Part shown: piece by piece, positions 51,084 to 62,530 of the stretch | Layout of the letters: every line of letters starts with the position of its first letter | Position numbering within the stretch: position 1 is the stretch's first letter | DNA from: Phycomyces nitens | Taxonomy: Eukaryota > Mucoromycota > Mucoromycetes > Mucorales > Phycomycetaceae | Length of the DNA stretch: 64,000 nt | Direction of reading: 5' to 3' | NCBI GenBank assembly: GCA_022702545.1 | Contig: JAHRBC010000005.1 | Location: 1,116,001 to 1,180,000, forward strand | Program-made: the position numbers and the translations under genes | The notes under the pieces: generated by a model | What the model saw: only the letters and a program-made list of their open reading frames with translations | Databases searched by the model: none | What the model was told of the DNA's origin: nothing

Positions 51084-52477
51084 ATGGTTTCAAATACGCC
51101 CAAACCCATTGCCCCCTCGACCAGTCGCACCAGTTACTTCATTTCCAAACTTTTGTCAGGCACAAAGGACTCAAAGAACTACAGACCCGCACCCAATTCT
51201 ATTGAAGACATTGAGCGGGATGGAGTAAGACACAATGCCTTGAAGCTGGCATTCAATGGGTAAAAATAAGAATAATGAGGATTCAAACTTCATTTGGTTT
51301 CCGTCTGAACATTACTCATCGAGAAAACAAAAAAAACATATATCACTAGGGATTTTAAAGCCCCTCTTCAGCGCCAGTTGCAGGCCGGAGGGTGTGAAGT
51401 GTTGGATATAGGGTAAGCCCTCTTGGCTCTTTAAGAGAAGCAATCTTTGACACCTTGTTTTTATAAAGATGTGGGTCAGGGATCTGGACATTGGTAAGAC
51501 ATTGACCATATCAGGGGAACTACCAGAAGCTCTCGTGTCAACTAACCAAGTACGACACAATACTCCTTAGGATATGGCAACCAAATACAAATTATCTTAT
51601 TTCACAGGCATCGATGCTGATAAGAGTGCACTGCCATCAAAGTAAAATAATAATAACAATAGAAAGACCAAGCACATAAACCAGTGTGCTTATTGTTTTT
51701 TGGGGGGATATTAGGACAAGATCAAAAAACATAATCTATCAACGCATCGACATCACAGAACTACCGCTTCCCTTTCACGATAATCAATTTGACTTTGTGT
51801 TTGTTCGGTCAATGACAGACTTTGTACCAGATGAATATTGGGACAAGATCCTGAATGAACTGGTCAGGGTGATGAAGAAGGGTGCCTATCTTGAATGTAC
51901 AGAAGCATATGCTGATCTCATCGATGCTGGTCCAGGCATGAGAGCCATTATGAAAGGTAAAGCACAGGTTGAATCTCTTTTTGGAAAAAAGATGCTTATA
52001 AATAATCTGCAGTTTTCAATGCATCCAAATCACATTCACCACCTGGATCTCCCACAACATCTTCTCCCAACAAGCAGAACCCATTACCGAACCGAATTGC
52101 AGCCATAAGTCAACTGATGGAAATGAGAATTGAACACACACACACACCAGTTGGGAAGTTTGGAGATGCAGTTGGAAGCCTGCTTGCCGAGTATTGGGAA
52201 AAGACAGTACAAGGATCAAGGCAAAAATGGATCCGCCAAAAACTAATCACCGACAAGGACCTCGATGCAGCTATAGAGGATATGCGTAAAGAGAATGAAA
52301 CTTACAAGACCTACATGTCCTGGTACTCTGTCGTGGCCCAAAAGGTAAAGAGAGACTTGACTTGAAAATTTTGTAACCATCAACTGAGCTGGCAATATAT
52401 TTTAGAAGGGTTACAAGGGCCCAATAATTCAGTTTGAAGATGTCGACGCAGACAACAATTATAATATCTTGCGATGA
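51084..52477 (+). CDS. Class I SAM-dependent methyltransferase
   Basis: Predicted Rossmann-fold methyltransferase. About eight exons; joins give LAFNG-DFKAPLQRQ, then VLDIGCGSGIWTL (motif I for SAM binding), DMATKY...FTGIDADKSA (motif II acidic residue), and LPFHDNQFDFVFVRSMTDFV, the post-II region. It continues with VRVMKKGAYLECTEAYADLI and a variable Ser/Pro/Asn insert, and ends DVDADNNYNILR. It resembles the fungal UMTA/LaeA-like group of unknown substrate. The first part (MVSNTPKPIAPSTSRTSYFI) is a low-complexity Ser/Thr lead. No biosynthetic cluster is visible nearby. Confidence 0.8.
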
Positions 52478-52625
52478 AATAAATAAGAGGATTTCATTTA
52501 TAAAGAGCAGATTCATTTACAAAATAAAATAAAAAATATAAAAAAATATATAAAAAGAGTTCAAGGTTATTATTCCATCATCTCTCTTTGACCAAATAAA
52601 CGCACTCTATGAATGTTTGGGTTAT

Positions 52626-54115
52626 TTAGAAACCACCCAGAGCACTTGCGCCAGAGTTGGCCATGTCAGCGAGACCTCTAGAGATGACGAGTCTCTGGAT
52701 CTGGGAGGTACCCTCGTAGATCTGGAAGATCTTGGCATCACGCATCAACTTCTCGACGGGGTATTCGGTATTGAAACCGTTACCACCAAAGATCTGGACA
52801 GCATCGGCAGCACACTTGTTGGCGACCTCACTGGCAAGAGCTATAAACAAAAGGTTAGAGAGTTGGAGCTGTGTATTTTGAATGGCTTAGCTTACCCTTG
52901 GCGATACTGGCGTGCCATGTGTTTCTCTCGCCATTGTCGCGCATGCATGCAGAGCGATAGACCATCATTCTTGCGCTCTCGACACCGATACTAACCATAT
53001 ACTTTTTTTTAGTAAACATTCTCTATATTATTCCCTTTGTAACTTACGCCATGTCTGCCAACATGAATGAAACGGCCTGGTGGTTAAAGATGGGCTTGCC
53101 CATGGTCTTGCGCTCAAGGGAGTAGCGAGTGGCTTCCTCCATTGCACGACGAGCAAGACCGACAGCACCAGCAGCAACCAAGGGACGGGTGATGTCAAAG
53201 GCACCCATGGCAATCTTGAAACCCTGTCCAGGGCTGCCCAAGACATTCTCCTGGGGGACAACGACATCTTCAAAGGTAACACCACGAGTGTCGGAGGCAC
53301 GCTGGCCCATGTTGATCTCCTTGCGACCGACCTGAATTCCGGGTGTATCGGCATCGACAATGAAGCCAGTAAAGGCCTTGCCGGTAGAGGCATCAGCGTC
53401 AGTGCGGGCAAGAACAAAGAACCAGTTGGCATAGCCAGAGTTGGTAATCCACATCTTTTGGCCATTGAGCACCCAAGAGTCGCCCTTCTTGACTGCAGAG
53501 GTACGCAAACCAGCCACATCAGAACCAGCTCCAGGCTCAGTTACACCATAGGAAGCCATCAAAGGAGCCTCTGTCATGCGACCGAGGTACTTTTTCTTTT
53601 GAAAGTCGTTACCAGCCACGACAAGGGGTGCCTCTGCCAAGTTGTTGGCCTCAATGGCAGTTTGGATACCTAGACGCGTTGTGAGCCAAGGGTAACAAAC
53701 GACGTGGGTTACTTACCACTGCAGCCAAAAGCAAGCTCCTCGGAAATAATGGCGCTGTCCATAACACCAAGCTCCATACCACCATACTTTGACTCGACGT
53801 GGGTGTTGACGAGACCGAGCTCCCAAGCCTTCTTGATGATGTCTAGAACAGATTGAGAAATGAGTAAGGTGCTAGCCACCACCAGGCTCTATACTTACCA
53901 ACGGGGTATTTTCCAGTGAGATCGTGCTCGGCAGCAACGGGGATGATTTCATCAAGGGTGAACTTGCGAGCGAGTTCCTGGATGGACTTTTGCTCTTCGC
54001 TGAGACCAAAGCTCATCATGCCTGGAGAACCGGCCGAGGAATAGGCGCGTACGGCAGCAAGAGGACTGGCCTTCTTGAGGGCTGCGGCCGAGATGAGGGT
54101 GGCAGTTCTAAGCAT
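52626..54115 (-). CDS. Mitochondrial medium-chain-type acyl-CoA dehydrogenase
   Basis: FAD enzyme of the first step of mitochondrial beta-oxidation. The N-terminus ([20 protein letters not shown] then AVRAYSS) is a presequence. Five or so exons join to give [40 protein letters not shown] (FAD/acyl-CoA region), [20 protein letters not shown], and [14 protein letters not shown]. The C-terminal catalytic loop is [17 protein letters not shown], whose Glu is the MCAD catalytic base. Overall pattern fits MCAD (ACADM) best. Most ascomycete yeasts lack mitochondrial enzymes of this type, so its presence fits a filamentous or early-diverging fungus. High codon bias suggests strong expression. Confidence 0.93.
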
Positions 54116-55145
54116 GGTGAGGACAGGCAAGAAAGGGAAAAAAGGGTAATGAAAAGAAGAAGAAGAAAAGTATCTATGGCTTTTGAACATGACCAACGTT
54201 ATAAAGGGGTATTATTATTATTTTTTTACTCCACATTTCTGGGTTTGAATATTGCGGATAAACCTATTTAATTGGACAAAATCGTGTCGGTGTTCGATCG
54301 ATCAAATCCTGAATAAGGGAAATCGTTTTTTCACATGCATACATGTGACGCCTTTTTTACGTGTTGCTCTGTAGAGTATAAGAAAATTGTATAGGTTTGG
54401 GTGCAAGTAAAGAGGTTGCTGAAAGACGTTGGTGTTAATAAGGATGACAAATGGATTTATGAATGGGCTAATTTCAATCGGCTCTATTAGATACAAACAA
54501 AGCGTATAATTATTATTAATATTAATAATAGTAATAATAATAGTAATAATAATAACGGTAATAATAATAATAATAATAATAAATTATTATTTTTCTAGGG
54601 GTGCTAGAATATATGTATAAAGATTTATATATATATATATATTCTCAAGAGACCCACTATTTGGCTCACTGTAATGTTGTGAGACGCTTTTTTCTATAGC
54701 AGTTGCGTTGATCTCAATGTTTGCTGACCTACAATTGGCTATTAGCATGACAAAGATGGCTGAATAATGCGGGTATACTTTTTACGGGAGTATGCCGATC
54801 TTCAACTCTTTTTTATTGGCCAATAAGATCACAGAAAATATTTCTGTATTTATTAATATTTTGTGGAAGCACAGGATTGTTGAGATCCTTCTTTTCCAAT
54901 TGCACCTAATAAGAAATCTTGGCCATCAATTAAAGATTGGCTTTTATGGAAATGTATTGAGATATATATATATATATATATATAAAATATATGGAAGTAA
55001 CGGTACATTGCATGCTATTCTTACTATTATTATTATTTTGTCTGTGCGCTGAAATGTGGCTATATACAAGTGCGAAGAAAAAGGTAAAAGGAAAAAAAAT
55101 AAATATTCCAATGATGCTAAACAGAATCTGGCCTGGGAATAATAA
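54116..55145. other. Intergenic region with AAT microsatellite and TA runs
   Basis: About 1 kb between two minus-strand genes. Contains ATT/AAT repeats (54508-54590), TA repeats (54629-54643 and about 54963-54985); no coding signal. Confidence 0.65.
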
Positions 55146-55963
55146 TCATGGCTGATATGGTGGTGGTGGTAGGTGATTGGGACGAGAACTTGAGCCCGCC
55201 TGGGACTTTAATTGCTGCTGGAGGATGAGATATTGGAGACGGTGCTGTTGCATCGATGGAGTGACAGGCTCTTCAGCTAAATCGATCTCGGTTGGGATTG
55301 TTGCTGTTGAGGCTATTGAATTGGTCGCACTGGCCTGTAGGCGCTCATCGTAGCAAAAGTCAATTGCAAACCGGTCAACTCGGCCAGTAGGACAGGTAGA
55401 GGCAGACGATGAGGAGCTGGTCTTTACGTGGCAAGAGAGAGGTGGTGGGATGACAGGCTTAGATTCAATATCTACTGAATCTCTATTCTTCTTGCGTTTC
55501 TTGCGACACATCAGAAACATGGTGACTCCAACCACTGTTGCCCCCAGGCCACCTAGAACACCTGCGATCACATGTATTATGTTGAATGCAGGTGTATTAT
55601 GTGAGGCAGACGAGAAAGGCGGTCTGCCTGAGCGTTTCTGGAGACGGTATGGTGATCTGGGTTCAAAGGACACAAGTGGTTTCTGGGGATTTCTGTACAC
55701 AAGCGATGGAAACGACTGGTGGGGTGGCTGATCCTTTGCTTCTGAAAACCACCTGTAATTCAATAAAAGACAATAAATATAGAACCACAGAAAGCCAAGA
55801 AGCCTACTCACTCGTCACCCAAGAGTGTAGTCAGTCTACCATGGTCCTCGACAATATCCGAGGCTGGTTGCCTAGCCAACTCAATTAGCGTATCCTTGGC
55901 AACCGAGAGTCTGGCCATCATTGTCAGCAGCAATAGTGCTCTGAAAGACTGTTCATATTTCAT
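55146..55963 (-). CDS. Single-pass membrane protein with C-terminal PPxY motif
   Basis: Unknown family. Two exons, 55963-55812 and 55752-55146, give 252 residues. The start is a signal peptide (MKYEQSFRALLLLTMMARLS). A short lumenal/external part of about 100 residues rich in Pro/Ser/Arg follows. The membrane segment (HVIAGVLGGLGATVVGVTMF then LMC) is followed directly by RKKRKKNR, a stop-transfer signal, so the tail is cytosolic. The tail is Ser/Thr-rich and ends NHLPPPPYQP: PPPY is a PPxY motif recognised by WW domains such as those of Rsp5/NEDD4 ubiquitin ligases. A role as ligase adaptor or sensor is inference. Confidence 0.7.
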
Positions 55964-56795
55964 ATTAGAAAGAAGGAAAGAAGAGGAAAGGATGGTCAGG
56001 GAACAATGTTTATAGGCAATAAATAATACCAACAGGAAAGGGGTATCAGAGGGAAAAGCTTGGTCAAAAGAATGACAACGACAGATGAGCTTGCACAGTA
56101 AGAAGCAATAGAAATTGGCGGAATCTTAATTCTAGTGCTTGGAAGACAGAGAACGTCAGGAAGAACACGACACGAGCAACGCCCAAGAGAGGCCAACCGA
56201 TGCATTCAAGTTTGTCTGGAAATGGCAGCCCTTTATTATTATTATTATTTATTTATTTATGTATGTTATTTTTGGTTTAACCCACTCTGGAATCCCAAGA
56301 TATCGATTCTCTTTTTCCAACCTTATCATGGCTGGTGTGGATATATTGGGACATCTTCCAAGGCATCGTAACAATGTTACACCCAAGCACCCGCGTCCTA
56401 GGATCAAAAACGATGCCCACAGAGTGCATTCCAGACTGTCGATCCACCATATTTCGTAATCTTGACCTACATTTCATAACAAATTTCTCCAAACCAACCA
56501 ATCGCATCAGATAAATAATTGTTTCCAAAGATCGACCAGAATTTTCAGGCACAAACAGGCTCTTGATCCTAAAATTGGTGATCTTTAGCCTTGTCTGGCC
56601 ATCGTTCATCAACATCTTGCTGTCTGGATCGTCTTTAGAGGGCTGCAGACCAACCCCGAGGATCATAATTGGCAGACACACCTATGACTCAACCTTGTTT
56701 TGGAGTTCAGCACTAGACATATCCATTCTGTTTGATTTCTGACCAAAAAAAACAAAAAATAAAAAAAACACGCACAGTTTCTTGTTTCTTCCCAA
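55964..56795. other. Region with unresolved coding potential
   Basis: A minus-strand frame (56277-56681) reads MILGVGLQPSKDDPDSKMLM and continues for about 130 codons, and plus-strand frames near 56140-56230 (ERQEEHDTSNAQERPTDAFK) and 56290-56455 also look protein-like. None gives a full set of start, splice and stop signals, and no family is recognised. It may hold a small gene or the remains of one. Confidence 0.35.
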
Positions 56796-58266
56796 ATGTC
56801 AGATCTGCCCTCACTTCGAAAAAAGATCGATACTCTCGATACAACCCTTGTCAATATCCTCAATGAACGCGCACGCGTATCTCTTGATATTGGGGCTGCA
56901 AAACGCCAATTGGATACCACAGGGTAAATAACTCTAATCCAAAATAATTACTTGTTGGCTAATCCACAACCAAAAGTCAATCAGCAGCCGATCTTCACGT
57001 CTATATGCCAGGACGAGAGAAAGAAGTCTATGCAAAGGTACCATTGAAACCCAGAGATTCACAGACTGACATTGTTAGTTGACCAGATTGAATCATGGCC
57101 CATTAAAAGACGATTCGCTGCATGCCATCTTTAGAGAAGTAAGTCTGGATCCCTCAATGGTCAGGGTCTGATCATCATTAGGTAATGTCTGCTTCAATCT
57201 CCCTCCAAAAAGACGTCTCGATTGCCTACCTCGGCCCTCCCGGCACATTCTCCCACCAGGCCGCATACCAACGCCTGGGTGACAGTGTAGTTTATGTGCC
57301 TCAGAAGCAGATTTCAGGTACCAACTATTGATCCCATAAATGCGCCTATTAACAACATTCTGAACAATCAAGATGTGGTTGATGCTGTTGAAAAGGGTCA
57401 GACTACATATGGCATTGTCCCCTTTGAGAACTCCAATTTTGGTTCCGTGGTAGAGACCCTGGACCGTTTTGTTAAGACCAACACACGAGTGCGGGCAGAG
57501 ACCTATTTGACCGTAGGTGACCCAAAAAAACAAAAAAAAACAAGACATTAAAACTCGAATTGACTCTTTGCAGGTCCACCAATGTCTCTTGTCCAATTCG
57601 CCTTTGGATAAGATCACAAAGGTCTATAGCCATCCTCAGGTAAAGAATGGACCCAAATCACAACAGGTCACGGACTCTAGCTTAGACTCACAGGGACCAT
57701 TCTTCTTGTAGGGATTGGGGCAGACCCAAATGTGGTTGGCAGCAAATATCCCAAATGCAAAGCGGATCTCTGTAAAGTCAACAGCAGAGGCTGCCCAACA
57801 GGCCGCCTTGGAAACAGGTGCTGCTGCTATCTGCAGTGAGATATGCGCCGAGCTGTATGGCTTGGAGGTCACTGCACGCGATATTGAGGACGGAGCAGGT
57901 AAAGGATTGGGACAATTGGCAGTGTATATTTACCTGAATCTATTAGCAAACACCACCCGCTTCCTGATCATTGGCACCTCTAGTGACAATGCCACAAAGG
58001 ACGACCACACTCTCATCAAGTTCACTGTGGATCATCGTCAGCCTGGTGCGTTATGCGATGGTCTTAAGGTTTTCAAGGACTATGGCCTGAACCTATTCAA
58101 GATTGATTCTCGCCCTAGCGGCTTGCACCCATGGCATTATGTGTTCTTTGTCGAATGCTCGGGACATCAGCAGAATGAAGACGTCCAAAAGGCCGTCAAG
58201 GACCTTGACCAGTTCTGTCTCGATGTCGTTGTCCTCGGCAGCTTCCCAAACCAGAGACCTGAATAA
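56796..58266 (+). CDS. Bifunctional chorismate mutase-prephenate dehydratase with ACT domain
   Basis: Phenylalanine pathway: chorismate to prephenate to phenylpyruvate. The first exon (MSDLPSLRKKIDTLDTTLVN, ERARVSLDIGAAKRQ) is an AroQ-type chorismate mutase helix. The small exons 2-3 complete it (HVYMPGREKEVY; LKDDSLHAIFREVMSASISL), joining to the dehydratase domain: AYLGPPGTFSHQAAYQRLGD, YGIVPFENSNFGSVVETLDR, and the TTRFLIIG motif with the key Thr. The ACT domain (PGALCDGLKVFKDYGLNLFK, DSRPSG) is the usual Phe-sensing part. The architecture is that of bacterial PheA; yeast Pha2 has only the dehydratase and ACT parts. A 48-nt intron (57899-57946) lies before TTRF and is open in frame. Confidence 0.88.
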
Positions 58267-58602
58267 AATATATAATAAAGCGTTACCCTGTCCTTTGGTT
58301 TTTTTTTCTTTTTGGTATCCCTTGGTCCCATTCGTCCTCCTTATATGCAAGCAAGATTCAACCCCTGAAGGCTTCAATAGACACAACACTCATTATCTTG
58401 TCACAAATACCCTTCTTTCTCTTTCAATCTTTACTTATGCTCAAGCGTCTCCACTTGCTATTCCATAAACACCAAGAACCACCACCCAATAACCATGCCT
58501 GTCAACCAATATCAATAGGTCGCCATCCGAGTACTTCATCAGTCACGTAAATCACACTTAATCTCCATTGATCAACAAATGATCTAATCGTTCAATAGTT
58601 TG

Positions 58603-59493
58603 CAGTCCAGTGACTGTGATGAAGAAGTCGTTCGTTCCTTGCAGGTAAATATTTGGGATAAAATAGGAAATCCAAATTCCCCATTGTCCTACTTAAACAA
58701 CTCCGCAGCTCAAAGGCTCCAATGCCACCCTTCGAGAAGCGGCGGCTGCAGCGGCTGCAATCAACGGAATCACCCGGGAAAGAGAGCGACAGGGCTACAA
58801 TGGCCAGGCCAACAAGAGGCAGCTTGGAATCGACCGCCAGGTAGACACCCATGTCCAAAAGGGCATCGAATGCCATGAACTCGGTCAATTGGAAAAGGCC
58901 ACCCATTTCTTCCGTCTGGCAGCCAAACAGGGCTCCCCTATCGGCATGTTTCTCTATGGCATTTCTCTGCGCCATGGATGGGTAATGTAAACAAACAAAA
59001 AATGCTCGGGTCATTGTGTTAACAATCGGGCCTCATGCTCCTTATTGTCTAGGGCTGTCAATTGAATGGCTCGCTCGCCTTTCATTATCTTCAAAAGGCT
59101 GCCGAGCATGCGGTTGACGAGTTGCTCCAATTGCATGGCATGAACAACAACGCCTTGGCTTCCAAAGGAGAGCTTATAATGGCCATCTATGAACTGGGTG
59201 TGTCGTTCCAACAGGGCTGGGGAGTCCCAAAGAACAGAGAAACCGCCTTTTATTACTTTAAAATTGCTGCTGAATTAGGAGATGCTGATGGACAGGTAGA
59301 ATAGCCCCTGTTCCCTTTTCCCCTTTGGGTTACTAACCAGACATCCTAGAACGATGTTGCGCACTGCTATTACAATGGCCATGGTGTAAAAAAGGATCTT
59401 TTTCAGGCTGCAAAGTACTATCGTCTGGCTGCAGCCCAGGGCCATGGAATACTCGGCAATTCATGGATCTTCAAGCCAAAATATAATCTATAA
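58603..59493 (+). CDS. Sel1-repeat protein (start unresolved)
   Basis: Scaffold protein with Sel1-like (SLR) helical repeats. Exons: about 58603-58645, about 58710-58981, about 59053-59295 and about 59351-59493. The repeats read CHELGQLEKATHFFRLAAKQ, GSPIGMFLYGISLRHGWGCQ, LNGSLAFHYLQKAAEHAVDE, IYELGVSFQQGWGVPKNRET and HCYYNGHGVKKDLFQAAKYY. The C-terminus ends ILGNSWIFKPKYNL, a conserved-looking ending of fungal SLR proteins that regulate chitin synthase or protein kinase C signalling. The reading frame at 58603 opens directly after an acceptor (TTTGCAG), so a first exon lies upstream; no ATG there gave a convincing phase. Confidence 0.7.
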
Positions 59494-59623
59494 GCCAACC
59501 AATACCAACATACACATTGGCTTTTTTCTTCATTCTAAAGGGTCGCTGGACGGAACAATAAAGAAGCTGGTTTCTTGTTTTAATATTTATTATTATTACT
59601 ATTGTTGTTGTTGTTGTTGTTGT

Positions 59624-61041
59624 TTATGAAATTTGGCTGAGGGTTTCGGGAGGGTATTTGCTCTGGGCAAATGTCATTAATCGTTTGACAGACTGGATCC
59701 ACTTTCGAGAGGTCTCGTCGTTGAGTACGTGGGCAACCTGCGAAGAGAAAATCTTTTCACGCGCAGAACGTTCGTGAATACTAATAAAGAGTTAGTGGTG
59801 TCCATTTTGTATGTGCCTACTTACCCAACCATGGTAACACCAATGGGCCATGGAGCATTGCCAATAGACAGCTGGAGGTAGGAATCCTGGGCATCACGGT
59901 AACGGCGGTTTTGCATGTGGTGGGTAATCTCTGCAACACGGGCCAAGATGTCTGGTTCCAAGGACTAGACAAGTGTTAGCCAAAGGTATCAATGTACAAG
60001 ACTTACTCTTTTTTTCAATTGTCTCAAGAGAGGCTTAATGTATTCTGCAGTCTGCTTCTGAAGAACGGCTGCTCTCTTGCCTTGAGAACTACGCTTCTCT
60101 TCTTCCGGTCGCTGCTCCATAAAGTCTGCCCATTCTTGTTGGGTGTGCTGAAATACACAATTAGGTCCTGCCATTCAGAAAGCCTTTATACTTACTGCCA
60201 AATAAGCATAGATTTGCATATTGAGTCTATCACGATCTGCCTGAAGCAAGCCAAGGGTAATTGGCTCCACCACAAGATCTGGCTTCTTTGGCTTCTTGAG
60301 GCTCTTGTCGTCAACAATGCCATCCTTTTGTCTCAAGACATCCAACTTCATTCCCTCTTCCATCTCTCCCAACTGTCGCATAAAGTCATTACGTTGTCCT
60401 TGATCCTACAATACCATTAGTCTCAATCACATCCCAGTAGTTTGTCTGTTTGATTACTTCTGATCGCTCCTCCATCAATTCCAAGGCACGTAGACGGATT
60501 CTGCACTGCTTATCAGTCTCTGCAAACAGTCGAATAGGCTGACCCTTGGCACGAAGACGACGGACCACCTCTTGACGAGAGATATTGAATGTCTCAATTT
60601 CCACAGTCTACAGACTTGCCATGAGAATCCTGTCTATAAATAACATATGCAACACCTACCTCTTCTTTGCTCTCCTTATTCTCTTTGGCTGCTGCCTGCT
60701 GCTTCTCTTGTTCTCTAATGACTTGCTCCTGTTGATTTGTTTAGATCCACCTTGGTCTATCGATCCTAATCTGCCTACCTCTTTCTCTTTCTGAATATCC
60801 TTTTTCTAAAGACACCCCGTTTGAGGATTAGAAGATCAGATGGGATATTTCTTGAGATTACCTCTTTTTCCTTTGCTAGACGTTCATTTTCTTCACGGTG
60901 ATACTCTTCTTCGCGGATGCGTTCCAACTCTGCTCGACTAAGATACTTTTTTTTATCTCCACGGCCACTCGACGCGGCAGATTCAATGACTTTGCGCTTC
61001 TTTGAGATCTCATCTGCAATGGCACTCTTTAAAAAGTCCAT
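59624..61041 (-). CDS. PRP18: Pre-mRNA splicing factor Prp18
   Basis: Second-step splicing factor acting with Slu7 at the 3' splice site. About eight exons, several very small. The start [20 protein letters not shown], then [20 protein letters not shown], is a charged coiled-coil. The PRPF4-like/SFM motif ([37 protein letters not shown]) matches the Prp4/Prp18 motif shared by U4/U6 factors. The Prp18 domain follows: [53 protein letters not shown] and the C-terminal [19 protein letters not shown]. Its ordered domains and total length of roughly 340 residues match animal and plant PRPF18. Confidence 0.95.
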
Positions 61042-61342
61042 GGTTAAAGAACTGGTTCAAAAAGGAAACCAAGTGACTGTCTTGATACAATAGGAGGGGA
61101 GGGGAAGAGGGATTTTGTCAAATTTCATTCAAATCTCGACTCTGCAAATCGTCTTGACCAATCAATAACTTTCAAATTTACTGAATACCCCCTTCCTCTA
61201 ATTAGATATTTCTATTTTAATTTTAATTTTATTTTATTTTTTTTAAAAAATTAAGGGACTGTTTGGCCACTGTGGATTCCAAATTCTGCGCCTTTGACCT
61301 CGTTAATTCTCAAGTGACTGCCCTCCTTCTTTGATCTTTGAC
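61042..61342. promoter_or_regulatory. Divergent promoter region, PRP18/tRNA methyltransferase
   Basis: About 300 bp between divergent start codons, with a T-rich tract near 61208-61245. No specific element recognised. Confidence 0.4.
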
Positions 61343-62439
61343 ATGCAAGACGCTCCTAATGTTCCCAAGCGTAATCGAGATGCCGCTCGTCTGACAATGG
61401 ACGATGAGCGCCTCGAGAGTCATGTCAAGCGTGCCCAGGAACTGATCATCAACGATACAAAACAGGTCCCTGCGTTTTGGATCAACAAGTACAAGAAAGA
61501 TGCAGCCAAGAACTGGGACATGTTCTACAAGCGCAACACAACCAAGTTCTTCAAGGGTATGGGGTTATCTAGATTACTTTATAAACCCTAAAGTGTTCAT
61601 CTAGACCGTCACTGGACTGACCGGGAGTTTGAGGAACTGGCCTACAAAGAAGGCGACTCAAAGGTACACACACAAACACACAAACGTTTAAGACCTGTGC
61701 ACGATTCTCAATGATTCCTTTAAAAAAAAAAGGTCTGCCTTGAGGTTGGATGTGGTGTGGGCAACTTTGTATTCCCAGCCTTGATTGAGAATCCTGGACT
61801 CTTTATCTACGCCTGCGACTTCTCGAAACGGGCTGTGGATATGGTTAAAGAGAATGAGCATTATGATGAGACACGCTGCAAGGGATTTGTGTGCGATTTG
61901 ACTCAGGACTTGCTTACCGATAACATACCTGCGGATAGTTTGGACCTAGTAAGGACTGAATGGATAGAGATAACCAGCTTAATCCATATATATATATATA
62001 TATATGTGCGTCTACTAGGTATCTGCAATCTTTGTGTTTTCAGCAATTCCTCCCGAGAAGTTTGCGTTTGCAATCCAAAACATCTTTAAAGTCTTGAAGC
62101 CCGGAGGATCGGTCTTGTTCCGTGATTATGGCCTTTATGACGAAGCCCAGCTAAAGTTCAGTGCTTCTTCTGACAAGAAGCTCGACAACAATCTCTATGT
62201 GCGCCAGGATGGTAAGTGAATATACCCACTGTGGGATGTAAGTCTAATGGCACCTTTTTATTTTTTCAGGCACCATGAGCTACTTTTTTTCACTAGAAGA
62301 CCTCCAGTCTCGGTTTGAAGCCGAGGGATTCAAGACATTAAAGAACGAGTACATTTATCGAGAAACCACCAACAGACGTCTGGAACTCAACGTTGATCGC
62401 ATATTTGCACAAGCAAAGTTCCAAAAGCCATTGGCATAG
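61343..62439 (+). CDS. tRNA N3-methylcytidine methyltransferase (Trm140/Trm141, METTL2/6/8 family)
   Basis: Makes m3C at position 32 in the anticodon loop of Thr/Ser tRNAs. Five exons. The N-terminal part ([40 protein letters not shown]) is the family's tRNA-binding signature. The Rossmann fold follows: [20 protein letters not shown] (motif I), [18 protein letters not shown] (motif II), then [20 protein letters not shown] and the [15 protein letters not shown] join across an intron. It ends [40 protein letters not shown] and [10 protein letters not shown] cannot say if its target is tRNA-Ser, tRNA-Thr or both. Confidence 0.92.
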
Positions 62440-62530
62440 ATGACAGAAATTCCCAGATAATTTATTTTATTCAATAAATACACCTTTTATGTTTTTTTTT
62501 TCGACTTTAAATACCCAAATGCTTCAATGT

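Noticed and set aside
61977..62010. TA repeat in a methyltransferase intron as a possible mobile-element footprint
   Set aside because: Simple (TA)n runs are common in introns and spacers throughout the window and show no flanking duplication or inverted repeats.
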